A stretch of 32,620 nucleotides of DNA from Myxococcales bacterium (GTDB taxonomy: Bacteria > Myxococcota_A > UBA9042). Both the position numbers and the translations under genes were made by a program. The stretch covers positions 1-32,620 of the forward strand of contig SHZD01000044.1 of NCBI GenBank assembly GCA_009692465.1, read 5' to 3'. A model generated the notes under the pieces. It was not told the origin of the DNA. It saw only the letters and a list, made by a program, of their open reading frames with translations, and ran no database searches. This document shows positions 25,867 through 32,620 of the stretch, piece after piece (the first letter of the stretch is position 1; each line of letters starts with the position of its first letter).

Positions 25867-27789
25867 ATGTCCAGCCCAAGCCCATGCCGCCTTTCGCTCG
25901 CTGTAGTCGCCGTTGCCTCGCTGTGGGCCGCTGCGAGCCAAGCTGCTGTCCCGAAAACGCTGGCCGCGTTTGGCACCTTGTATTCGGCGACGGGTGGGGC
26001 GGCAGTCGATGGCGACTATGCGCTGTCGTTTGGCCTGTACGGCCAACAGGCCGGCGGCGCAGCAGCGTGGAAAGAGGGGCCGGTGGTAGTCACGGTCAAA
26101 GGGGGCCAGTTCACCGTCAACTTGGGGGCCACCGTGCCCATTGCGCCCACTGCACTGGCGGCGCTGGCGCAAACATGGCTGGGTATCGCGGTGGGCGCTG
26201 ACCCTGAGTTGCCGCGCAAAAGCCTTGGTTCGACGGCGTATGCGTTGCGGTCGGCAGTAGCGGAAGGCGTAGACTGCTCGGGCTGCATCAGCGCGGAACT
26301 CCTAGACCCCAAAATGCTCGCGGGCTTGGCCAAGAGCTCCGATCTCGGCGATTTCGTCAAAGCGGCGGCGCTGTCCAAAATCGCTGCATCTGGCGATTAC
26401 AAAGACTTAGCCGGCGCACCCAAGCTCGCCGATGTCGCTTTGACCGGCTCGTTCGGCGACTTAGTCGACAAGCCCGTGGTCCCCAAAGCGGGCTCGGCCT
26501 GCGGCACGGGCTTAGTGGTCAAAGGCATCAAGGCCGACGGCAGCCTTGATTGCGTGGACGGCAGCACTAGCGCCGCCAACTTGCCCAAAGACGGTCTGGA
26601 CGAAATTTCCAACGGGTTGTTGACCACTCAGTTCACCGAATCGGTGGCCAGCGTCAAGACGCCGATCGACATTGCCGATGCCTTTCCAGCCGGCGTCAGC
26701 GACGCCATCGATTTCCTTGACTTCGGCATCGCCCAAGCACTGACCATCAGCTTGGACATCACCAATTCGGATATCAGCAAGATTCGCGTCACGCTGTACG
26801 ACCCACAGGGATTGTCCTACAAACTGTACGATCAGGGCAGCAGTGGCACGGCGCTCAAGGCCAGCTACAAGGCCACGGACACGCTAGTCAGCGGCAACTT
26901 GTCACCGTGGATCGGCAAGAATGCCAAAGGCCTGTGGTCAATCACCGTCGCCGACGTCAGCGGCGTTACCGGCGGCAAGGACGGCAAAATCAACGGGTGG
27001 TCGGTCAGCGTCGGCACCTTGTCGAGCCAAAAAGTCGCGGCGACCGGGCTGTTTCAAGCCAACGGCGGTTTTCAGTTCAAGGTTGCGCAGGTCCACCCGG
27101 TCACCTGCACCGCCCAGAACTTCGGCTATGCCTACGCCAACGACAAGGACAAGGCTCTGTACATCTGCAACGGCAAGGTGTTCTACCCGTTGGTGTTGCA
27201 ACTGGTCGGCACTGCAGAAAATCCGGGCTTGTCGTGCAAGGACATTCTGACCAAGGCGCCCGACAGCAAAGACGGCGTGTATTGGATCAACCCAGGGGCG
27301 ACGGCGGCGACCCAGTCCTACTGCGACATGACCACCAACGGCGGCGGCTGGACGTTGGCGGCGCGGATGGTCAATGGCTCGTGGTGTCACATCGACGCCA
27401 ATGCGGTGGGCAGCCTGAGCACACCGAGCCAAGCCGCCTGCGCCAAGCTCAGCGACCAAGCGATCCGCGATTTGTACACCGATCAGTTCTGGCTCAGTTG
27501 CGGCACCCAGACGCCGAGCCGCTGGGGCAAAATTGACAAGATTGCCAACTTCAACACCAACGCCACAACCGGCAACAAAGTCATGACGTGGGCGACCACC
27601 TACGGCGGCGCGACCTACAGCGGCAGCGACAATGCGTGCTGCAATTTTGGGGACTACAACTACAACCCGACGACGATTATCTATTCCATCGCCAAGGGCT
27701 ACAACGGCGGCAACTACACCGCGGGCTGGAGTGGCTGCTACAACTCGGTGCAAGACTGGCACCAGAATGGGTTTTTGTATGTGCGGTAG
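25867..27789 (+). CDS. Exported protein: shared N-domain, P-domain (P/Homo B) and fibrinogen-like YCDxxxxGGGW domain
   Basis: 640 aa. The frame is open from 25765, but GGAG 6 nt before the ATG at 25867 and the signal peptide (LSLAVVAVASLWAAASQA) fix the start. The N-domain at ~27-145 has DGDYALSFGLYG, VKGGQFTVNLG, WLGIAVGADPELPRKSLGST and VDCSGCIS. Ala/Leu repeats of type LAxxALSKIAASGDYKDLAG follow. Residues ~250-385 are a proprotein-convertase P-domain (IDIADAFPAG, ISKIRVTLYDPQG, LSPWIGKNAKGLWSITVADV, INGWSVSVGTL). The C-terminal fibrinogen-like domain has LSCKDILTKAPDSKDGVYWI and YCDMTTNGGGWTLAARM at ~485 and ends in FLYVR. It is likely an extracellular ligand-binding protein. No protease domain accompanies the P-domain. 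Confidence 0.85.
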   Translation: MSSPSPCRLSLAVVAVASLWAAASQAAVPKTLAAFGTLYSATGGAAVDGDYALSFGLYGQQAGGAAAWKEGPVVVTVKGGQFTVNLGATVPIAPTALAALAQTWLGIAVGADPELPRKSLGSTAYALRSAVAEGVDCSGCISAELLDPKMLAGLAKSSDLGDFVKAAALSKIAASGDYKDLAGAPKLADVALTGSFGDLVDKPVVPKAGSACGTGLVVKGIKADGSLDCVDGSTSAANLPKDGLDEISNGLLTTQFTESVASVKTPIDIADAFPAGVSDAIDFLDFGIAQALTISLDITNSDISKIRVTLYDPQGLSYKLYDQGSSGTALKASYKATDTLVSGNLSPWIGKNAKGLWSITVADVSGVTGGKDGKINGWSVSVGTLSSQKVAATGLFQANGGFQFKVAQVHPVTCTAQNFGYAYANDKDKALYICNGKVFYPLVLQLVGTAENPGLSCKDILTKAPDSKDGVYWINPGATAATQSYCDMTTNGGGWTLAARMVNGSWCHIDANAVGSLSTPSQAACAKLSDQAIRDLYTDQFWLSCGTQTPSRWGKIDKIANFNTNATTGNKVMTWATTYGGATYSGSDNACCNFGDYNYNPTTIIYSIAKGYNGGNYTAGWSGCYNSVQDWHQNGFLYVR

Positions 27790-27800
27790 GCACTTGCACT

Positions 27801-27915
27801 GAGGCCTTATTCGCGCTACCACTGCGGCCTGATTCGCGTTACCACTGCGGCCTGATTCGCGCTACCACTGCGGCCTGATTCGCGCTACCACTGAGGCCTT
27901 ATTCGCGCTACCACT
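27801..27915. repeat. Five tandem 23-bp repeats upstream of the PGRP amidase gene
   Basis: The unit, G-A/C-GGCCT-T/G-ATTCGCG-C/T-TACCACT, is repeated five times without gaps (27801, 27824, 27847, 27870, 27893). Units 1 and 5 share GAGGCCTTATT, while units 2-4 share GCGGCCTGATT. The array starts 11 bp after one stop codon and ends 22 bp before the next start, just ahead of the ribosome site GGAGG at 27928-27932. It fills the whole 148-bp intergenic gap and would lie in the leader or promoter. Confidence 0.85.
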
Positions 27916-27937
27916 GGGCGCCTTTTTGGAGGCCTCG

Positions 27938-30211
27938 ATGCCGACCCGCCACAGCACTGTCACCCTTTTCGCTCTTTGCCTGCTCGGGGCGTGCTCAAGC
28001 GAAAAGCCTCCAGCAGCAGCCGAAAATCTGGCCTTACCCCCAGCTTACGGCTCACCCGCCGCTGCCGACGACGCCGACACCGAAGCGCGAGTAGCCGTTG
28101 AATCGCTAGTTGCCGACTGGGCCCGCCAAGACGACTGGCTGGTCTCGCCCTTGCTCGCGGTCCCCGGCGGTGCCACCCGCGTCGGCGCGCTGCTCGACCT
28201 GGTCGAAGGCGGCGACATCCCCGACATCCATGCCCAGATCTTCAAAGACGGCGCGGTGGCGTCGGCGTGGATTCCGCTGACCACCACCTTTTCCGAAGGA
28301 GCGCTGCGGGTCGGGATCTCGGATTTCGGCCAAACCGGTGACGCGGCGCGCTTGCGCCTCGACGTCGGCGCAGTCGACCGCCTCAAGAAAATCCAGTGGA
28401 CGGCGACGGTCCCCGAAAACCTCTCCGGCGACGGTACCGGCGGCTTTGGCCAAAAGCAGGGCAACCTCAGCGCCGGCTTAGACGGTCTCGGCATGGTTAC
28501 CCGGGCCAGCTGGAAGGCCCGCGCCACCAAGTGCACCTCCACCACCAAGAGCCGTTACCGCATGGCCATTCACCACACCGAAACCACCAGCGACAACCCG
28601 GCCCAGCGGGTGCGCGCCATTCAGGCCTACCACATGGACTCGCGCGGCTGGTGCGATATCGGCTACCACTTCTTAGTCGCCACCGACGGCCAGATTTTCG
28701 AAGGTCGCCCGTACGCCTTGGTCGGCGCCCATGTCGGCAGCCAGAACTCCGGCAACATTGGCATTTCGCACATCGGCTGTTTCCACTCGAGCGGCTGCGG
28801 GGCCATGCCACCCGCCGAACCGCCCCAAGTGATGCTACAAGCCACTGCCAAACTGTTGGGCACCCTGTCCAAGCTGGAAAACATCGCGCTGAGCGCCGCC
28901 ACCGTTAAAGGCCACAAGGACCACCCAGGCGCCAGCACCAGTTGCCCGGGGGCGTTGTTGTGGGCGCGCATCCCTGAGCTGATTGCCACCGGCAAAGCCG
29001 ATTCACTCGATGGCAAGCCGGTAGCCGTGCCCGAACCGGCAAAACCGGTGGAACCCGCGCTCGGCACCTGCAGCGAACAGGCATGCGGCACTTGCGCCCC
29101 CAGTGCGGGTTGCCAGTGGTGCGCGTCGCAGGGCAAATGCAACGGCAGCGCGGCAGCGTGCGCGTGGCCCGGCCAAGTCTTGGGCCAAAACTGTTGGCCA
29201 GCGCTATGGCCATGCGCGGTCAGCTCGTGCTGGAACCCCAAGGCCGAGCTGGCCAATTGCGGCACGGTCGCCCTTGAGGAGGACTTCTCCAGCGGCAAAT
29301 TCAACGTCCATCGCTATTGGGTCAGCTTGCCCGCGGGTGGTCCCATTACCGTGCGGCTCGAACGCACCGCGGGGGTGTGGGCCCCGGCGTTGCTGATCAG
29401 CGACCAAGCGGGGGCCGTGATTGCGGCCGGCGACGGCGTGTCGCTGCACCCCGACGTGGCCGTATTGTCAGCGATTGTCGGCAAGACTGGGACTTTGGCC
29501 CAAGTGCAGGTGCAGGCGACCAAAGATATCAACGCCTTTGTGTATGTCGCCAGTTGGGGGGTGCTCGACAGCGGCTTTGCCGCCAAACTGCCGACCACTG
29601 CCACCTACCAGCTGTCGCTGGCTCAACTGTGCGGTACCGCTACTGCGCCGCCGCCACCAGCCACCTCGCCGCAGACTCTGTACGCCGGGCTGAGCCAACA
29701 GGGCGCCGAAATCCCGCGCGCCGGGCTGGCTAACCCCACGCTCAAGACCGCGTTTAGCTTGGCGGCTGAGCCTTACGGCACTACGGTGACCTACAATGGC
29801 CAGACTTGGGTTCAGGGTAAAGTCTCCGAGTTTGGCGGGCCGAACGACACCGGGGTGACGCCGACAGAGACCGGGGCGATTACCGGCGAGAACCTGCGCG
29901 GACTGAACAACCCGCTCAATCCCAGTGCCGCGGTGCTGCAGGCCAAACCGCAGTCGTACTACTATTTGGCCATGCGTTGGAGCTATACCCCGGCTGCCAA
30001 AACGTGGTGGGCTCAGGCCCGGATTGTGGCGGTCAACCCCAAGACCGGGGCGACGGTGGTACTGCGGCCGGTCGATTGGGGCCCGAATCCGAGCACCAAG
30101 CGCACCACCGACTTGTCGCCGCAAGCACGCAAGGATTTGGGCCTACAAACCGACGAACTGGCGCTGATTGCGTTTGCCAAGCCGGGGGCGGCGGTGGGCA
30201 AGGTGAAGTAG
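27938..30211 (+). CDS. PGRP/N-acetylmuramoyl-L-alanine amidase lipoprotein with Cys-rich PSI-like motif
   Basis: 757 aa from the ATG at 27938 (GGAGG 5 nt upstream). The lipoprotein signal is STVTLFALCLLGAC. Residues ~50-190 form a beta-rich region. Amidase_2/PGRP domain ~205-347: RMAIHHTETTSDNPAQRVRA gives the first zinc His, IGYHFLVATDGQIFEGRP the central strands, GHVG-like GAHVGSQNSGNIGI the next, and VKGHKDHPGASTSCPG the second His and the Cys ligand. This is the full set for peptidoglycan amide cleavage between MurNAc and L-Ala. A PSI-like Cys cluster follows (CSEQACGTCAPSAGCQWC, ~380). Then come a beta-sandwich region and a C-terminal domain rich in Trp and Tyr. It acts in the periplasm or on the cell surface, in wall turnover or against other bacteria. 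Confidence 0.85.
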   Translation: MPTRHSTVTLFALCLLGACSSEKPPAAAENLALPPAYGSPAAADDADTEARVAVESLVADWARQDDWLVSPLLAVPGGATRVGALLDLVEGGDIPDIHAQIFKDGAVASAWIPLTTTFSEGALRVGISDFGQTGDAARLRLDVGAVDRLKKIQWTATVPENLSGDGTGGFGQKQGNLSAGLDGLGMVTRASWKARATKCTSTTKSRYRMAIHHTETTSDNPAQRVRAIQAYHMDSRGWCDIGYHFLVATDGQIFEGRPYALVGAHVGSQNSGNIGISHIGCFHSSGCGAMPPAEPPQVMLQATAKLLGTLSKLENIALSAATVKGHKDHPGASTSCPGALLWARIPELIATGKADSLDGKPVAVPEPAKPVEPALGTCSEQACGTCAPSAGCQWCASQGKCNGSAAACAWPGQVLGQNCWPALWPCAVSSCWNPKAELANCGTVALEEDFSSGKFNVHRYWVSLPAGGPITVRLERTAGVWAPALLISDQAGAVIAAGDGVSLHPDVAVLSAIVGKTGTLAQVQVQATKDINAFVYVASWGVLDSGFAAKLPTTATYQLSLAQLCGTATAPPPPATSPQTLYAGLSQQGAEIPRAGLANPTLKTAFSLAAEPYGTTVTYNGQTWVQGKVSEFGGPNDTGVTPTETGAITGENLRGLNNPLNPSAAVLQAKPQSYYYLAMRWSYTPAAKTWWAQARIVAVNPKTGATVVLRPVDWGPNPSTKRTTDLSPQARKDLGLQTDELALIAFAKPGAAVGKVK

Positions 30212-30231
30212 GTGGTTGGTGGAGCCAAGCA

Positions 30232-30246
30232 GCCAATCACGGTGAT
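30232..30246. terminator. Weak hairpin between convergent genes
   Basis: CAATCA-CGG-TGATTG (30232-30246) is a 6-bp perfect stem in the 49-bp gap between the convergent amidase and PHP genes. There is no T run, so a bidirectional terminator is only possible. Confidence 0.25.
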
Positions 30247-30260
30247 TGTCGGCAATTAGC

Positions 30261-32018
30261 CTAAGGTTTCGCCAAAAACGCCGAGCTAATCGCCCCCAGC
30301 GCCCACTGGGTTGGCTTGCCGTCCTCAAACCACCACGACATCAGTTTCGCCAACGGTTCTGGCATGTAAAACGTGCTCATCGCCACCGTATCGGCGGTCA
30401 TGCACTGGCCCTTCCACGGCTGCCACTTGGCCGGGTCGCAGTCTTCTGGGGTCATCAGCAGCGCCGGATCGACGATGGTAATGAACACTTTAATCATGTC
30501 GCCGATTGACTTGCCCTTGGGCAGCTTGTCAAACACCGCCAACAGGTGGGCCGCCTCAGCCGGCACTTGCGCCGCGCCGATGGGTTCGAGCACCAAGGCG
30601 TGCAACCACGCGCCGCCCGCCGGCACTTGCCACGTCCACTGCCCTTGGACGCGCTCGGCCTTGATGGGCGCCTCCAACACCACTTGCGCTTCCGGCCACT
30701 TGCCCGTCGGCGTTTTGCCCAGACCGGCGGAGTACAACCGCAGCAAGCCGCCGTTGGCCCGGCTCACACTGATGCGAATTTGGTACGTTTGCCCGGCAAC
30801 TAGCTGGGCGCCCATCGGAAATTCCTTGCTGGCAGTGTTTACCGCCGTCAGTTCTACTTGGGCGGCGAATGGCGAGCGCGCCACGAAGGTGCGGTTCTGC
30901 CGAATGCCTTCGAGAATGCCCTGTGGCCCCAACGCTTTGCCCGTCTGGGTCGCATCCGCCGGGGCGTGCACATAGGTGGTCGGCAAGCCAGCGGGCAACA
31001 GCATGTGCCGGTCGCCGCCACCAACGGGAGCCAGCCGACGGCCGTCGGACAGGTGGTAGTGCCAAAACTTGAGCGCTTGGTAGTTCGAGCCGCCCGCCGC
31101 CCCCGTGACGACAGCTTGGCGAATGTAAGGGTTCTCCACGCCAACGCTCTTGACCCGCCCTTCGACGTCGGCTTCGCTGCTTGGACCGTAGAACGCCGAC
31201 CACGGGCCATTCCATAGTTCAATACCGTCGACGCCTTGCGCGTCCCACGCCCAAATGTTGTCTTGGCACGGGTGGTTGATGCTAAATAGCGCCCCCTGTT
31301 GGTGAGCCTCGTTGACGCTGTCTTGAATGCGCTGGTTGCCCGATTCGGCCTTGAGCGGTTGATGGGGAATGTGCTTTTGGAAGCCCCACACCCCGGCGTG
31401 CCCGGTGCCGCCGAATTCTTCGCCCGCAATCAGGATCAAGTGCGGATGTTTGAAGTCTGGGTCGGACAGCACCGCGTCGGTGCGGTGATCGGTGACGGCG
31501 ATGTAGTCGAGGCCATTGCCCGCCAGCGTGGGGTGGTACTTAGCGAAATCAGGGTGACGAAAGGCGTCGGCTATTTGCAGCGCGCCCTTCATGTCGTCGC
31601 CGCCTTGATCCAGCGCGTCCTCGCTGTGGTTGGTGTGAAAATGCAGGTCGCCCCGATACCAGCCCGCCGCTGCGACCGCAAAATTGGTTGGGCCAGCAGC
31701 GGGTTGCAGTAGGGTAGCTGGATCGATGCCGGTGTCGGTTTTGGCAGCGGAAATGTCGTTTTCGGCACTGTCGTTTTCGGCACTGTCGTTTTCGGCACTG
31801 TCGTTTTCGGCACTGTCGTTTTCGGCACTGTCGTTGGCGGTGTCGACTGGCGCTTGCGCGTTGGGTTTGACCACTGAAGGGGTGCCACACCCAGCAAACG
31901 TGCACAGCAGCAGCAGGGCCAGACCTGGAGCTCGTGAAAAAATAACTCGATCGATCCGCGACCGGAACGGAGCGTCGAGTCGGCTTGCAAAGCCGCGAGT
32001 TAGCGACCGACCAAGCAA
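30261..32018 (-). CDS. PHP-domain phosphoesterase-like lipoprotein with (SAEND)5 linker; 5' end overlaps a repeat
   Basis: The PHP domain (DNA-polymerase/histidinol-phosphatase-type metal-dependent phosphoesterase) begins WYRGDLHFHTNHSEDALD, carries YIAVTDHRTDAV, AGEEFGG, SINHPCQDNIW and GVDGIELWNGPW, and has GGGDRHMLLPA near its end. These are the metal-binding His/Asp/Glu positions. The signal LALLLLCTFAGC makes it a lipoprotein, with a linker of five SAEND repeats (15-bp coding units, ~31759-31838). The C-terminus is beta-rich. The start is uncertain: the frame is open to ATG 32216, but all sequence upstream of ~31930 comes from a dispersed repeat and beyond. The TTG at 32018 gives a basic N-region before the signal and is used here. 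The native start codon may have been lost to the repeat. Confidence 0.7.
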   Translation of the reverse strand: MLGRSLTRGFASRLDAPFRSRIDRVIFSRAPGLALLLLCTFAGCGTPSVVKPNAQAPVDTANDSAENDSAENDSAENDSAENDSAENDISAAKTDTGIDPATLLQPAAGPTNFAVAAAGWYRGDLHFHTNHSEDALDQGGDDMKGALQIADAFRHPDFAKYHPTLAGNGLDYIAVTDHRTDAVLSDPDFKHPHLILIAGEEFGGTGHAGVWGFQKHIPHQPLKAESGNQRIQDSVNEAHQQGALFSINHPCQDNIWAWDAQGVDGIELWNGPWSAFYGPSSEADVEGRVKSVGVENPYIRQAVVTGAAGGSNYQALKFWHYHLSDGRRLAPVGGGDRHMLLPAGLPTTYVHAPADATQTGKALGPQGILEGIRQNRTFVARSPFAAQVELTAVNTASKEFPMGAQLVAGQTYQIRISVSRANGGLLRLYSAGLGKTPTGKWPEAQVVLEAPIKAERVQGQWTWQVPAGGAWLHALVLEPIGAAQVPAEAAHLLAVFDKLPKGKSIGDMIKVFITIVDPALLMTPEDCDPAKWQPWKGQCMTADTVAMSTFYMPEPLAKLMSWWFEDGKPTQWALGAISSAFLAKP

Positions 32019-32062
32019 GCGCTGGGCCGGGGTGCAAAATCGACTTGATTTTGCACGGGCCC
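31930..32062. repeat. 133-bp dispersed structured repeat, copy 3
   Basis: It begins GCTCGTGAAAAAATAACT and ends TTTTGCACGGGCCC, with the same length and orientation as 23718-23850. Two hairpins are clear: CGGCTT-GCA-AAGCCG and a perfect 10-bp stem GTGCAAAATC / GATTTTGCAC. It overlaps the 5' coding end of the PHP lipoprotein gene. Confidence 0.75.
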
Positions 32063-32292
32063 TTAAATGTGCAAGCGCCTGCTGAGTACAAGAAAATCCA
32101 ACCACAGGGACCTCTGAACCATCCACGTCAACCGCCTCTAAACCGTCCGCTGCCGCTGCCGGATTGTCCGGCAGGCGTAAATTGCCCAAAGTGGACTTTT
32201 GCATACGGGCTGTCAAGCGCCAATTGGGCCTTCCCTGAGTTGCAGACTTGACCCAGAGTCCCCGAACCCCTGAATAACCAAGAAAAATGAAA

Positions 32293-32376
32293 GACGCTGT
32301 ACTTCAGGCGATCAGGGTGTTGAAACAACGCCCCGCCGGACCATCCGCCGGGCCCACAACACCCCAGTACAGCGTC
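32293..32376. repeat. 84-bp long imperfect hairpin upstream of a transposase remnant
   Basis: The outer stem GACGCTGTACT (32293-32303) pairs perfectly with AGTACAGCGTC (32366-32376). Nested inside are GGGTGTTG (32315-32322) with CAACACCC (32357-32364), and a GC-rich inner stem around 32331-32352. The ATG of the transposase fragment begins 2 nt later. It may be the end or leader of an insertion sequence. The stretch 32063-32292 holds no recognised feature beyond a small hairpin (TGCCGGA-TTG-TCCGGCA). Confidence 0.6.
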
Positions 32377-32377
32377 C

Positions 32378-32548
32378 ATGGAAAATGTGAACCCAATTGG
32401 AGCTCGTGTCGATCGCTACGTCGCCGGCCGCTCGAAGCGGTGGGCTTCTCACGTAGTTGCGCTTTGCGTGGACCCGCGCGACCGGCGTGGCAGACGGCAC
32501 AAGTACGTCGATTGGGTGGTCGAGTTGCTGGCGAGCATCATTTCCTAG
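32378..32548 (+). pseudogene. N-terminal fragment of a DDE transposase (ISAs1-like), cut by a MITE
   Basis: The frame encodes 56 residues, MENVNPIGARVDRYVAGRSK and so on, including DPRDRRGRRHKYVDWVVELL. This resembles the DPRxxRGRRH...LL motif at the start of ISAs1-type transposases (DDE_Tnp_1-associated domain). The stop codon TAG (32546-32548) is the first three bases of the MITE that begins at 32546, so the rest of the gene lies beyond the MITE or is lost. Confidence 0.6.
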
Positions 32549-32620
32549 GAGCCTGTCGGAAATCAATCGGTTATGAAATATCTTTGCGGCTATACACATT
32601 GAATCTATTGCGATCCGATA
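32546..32620. repeat. MITE-like repeat, copy 3 (cut by window end)
   Basis: It begins TAGGAGCCTGTCGGA and follows the 83-bp module of copies 1 and 2 (TCAATCGGTTATGAAATAT, TATACACATTGAATC, GCGATCCGA). The window ends about 8 bp before the expected right terminus. Confidence 0.8.

Noticed and set aside
27801-27915. CRISPR array or iteron-type replication origin
   Set aside because: No spacers, and no replication initiator or AT-rich unwinding region nearby.
32019-32216. N-terminal extension of the PHP lipoprotein
   Set aside because: Mostly repeat-derived sequence ahead of a clear lipoprotein signal; such an extension would bury the signal.
32293-32376. Integron attC site
   Set aside because: It has a long imperfect hairpin, but the conserved RYYYAAC/GTTRRRY ends were not found and no integrase is present.

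Overview
The window looks like a chromosomal segment of an uncultured Myxococcota-like bacterium (former Deltaproteobacteria). The signs are MYXO-CTERM-type C-terminal tails, a DUF4215-type Cys-rich motif, MopE-like metal-binding repeats, fibrinogen-like YCDxxxxGGGW proteins, many lipoproteins and high G+C. No rRNA, tRNA, CRISPR array or phage module was seen. The taxonomic call is inference from protein style, not from a marker gene.

Layout. 1-270: structured non-coding DNA ending in a 139-bp element with 12-bp inverted ends. 268-6556 (minus strand): an MJ1255-type glycosyltransferase; a secreted nine-repeat Cys-rich protein with a C39-like peptidase domain and a MYXO-CTERM-like tail; a YbhN/LPG-synthase-like membrane protein translationally coupled to folK, whose HPPK domain runs in frame into a lipobox-like segment and an unknown domain. 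6643-6857: a MITE-like composite repeat. 6962-8689 (plus): a DsbA-like thioredoxin-fold lipoprotein and guanylate kinase. 8687-10161: a RAYT/Y1-type transposase between inverted 29-bp repeats. 10185-13297: two decayed genes joined head to tail, the front of a molybdopterin oxidoreductase and the back of a GH38 alpha-mannosidase-like gene. 13522-32018: mostly secreted proteins. These are three modular proteins sharing one N-terminal domain (glycine-rich, fibrinogen-like, and P-domain plus fibrinogen-like), a beta-barrel candidate, a DUF6265-like lipoprotein, an acidic Cys-rich protein, an FG-GAP/MopE/UnbV lipoprotein, a PGRP-type amidase lipoprotein and a PHP-domain lipoprotein. rarA is the only clear housekeeping gene in that stretch. 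The window closes with a transposase fragment cut by a third copy of the MITE.

Two themes stand out. First, the region encodes a large cell-surface and secretion repertoire, including paralogues that share an N-terminal module with a C-[ST]-G-C-[IV] motif but differ in their C-terminal display domains. Second, at least four families of dispersed short repeats sit exactly at gene ends. They supply the stop codons of the glycosyltransferase, gmk, rarA and a transposase remnant, overlap the start region of the PHP lipoprotein, and lie in frame inside one Cys-rich protein. One family matches the inverted ends of the RAYT-like transposon, so it may be that element's non-autonomous offspring. Short tandem arrays of five units each (19 bp and 23 bp) lie directly upstream of two surface-protein genes.
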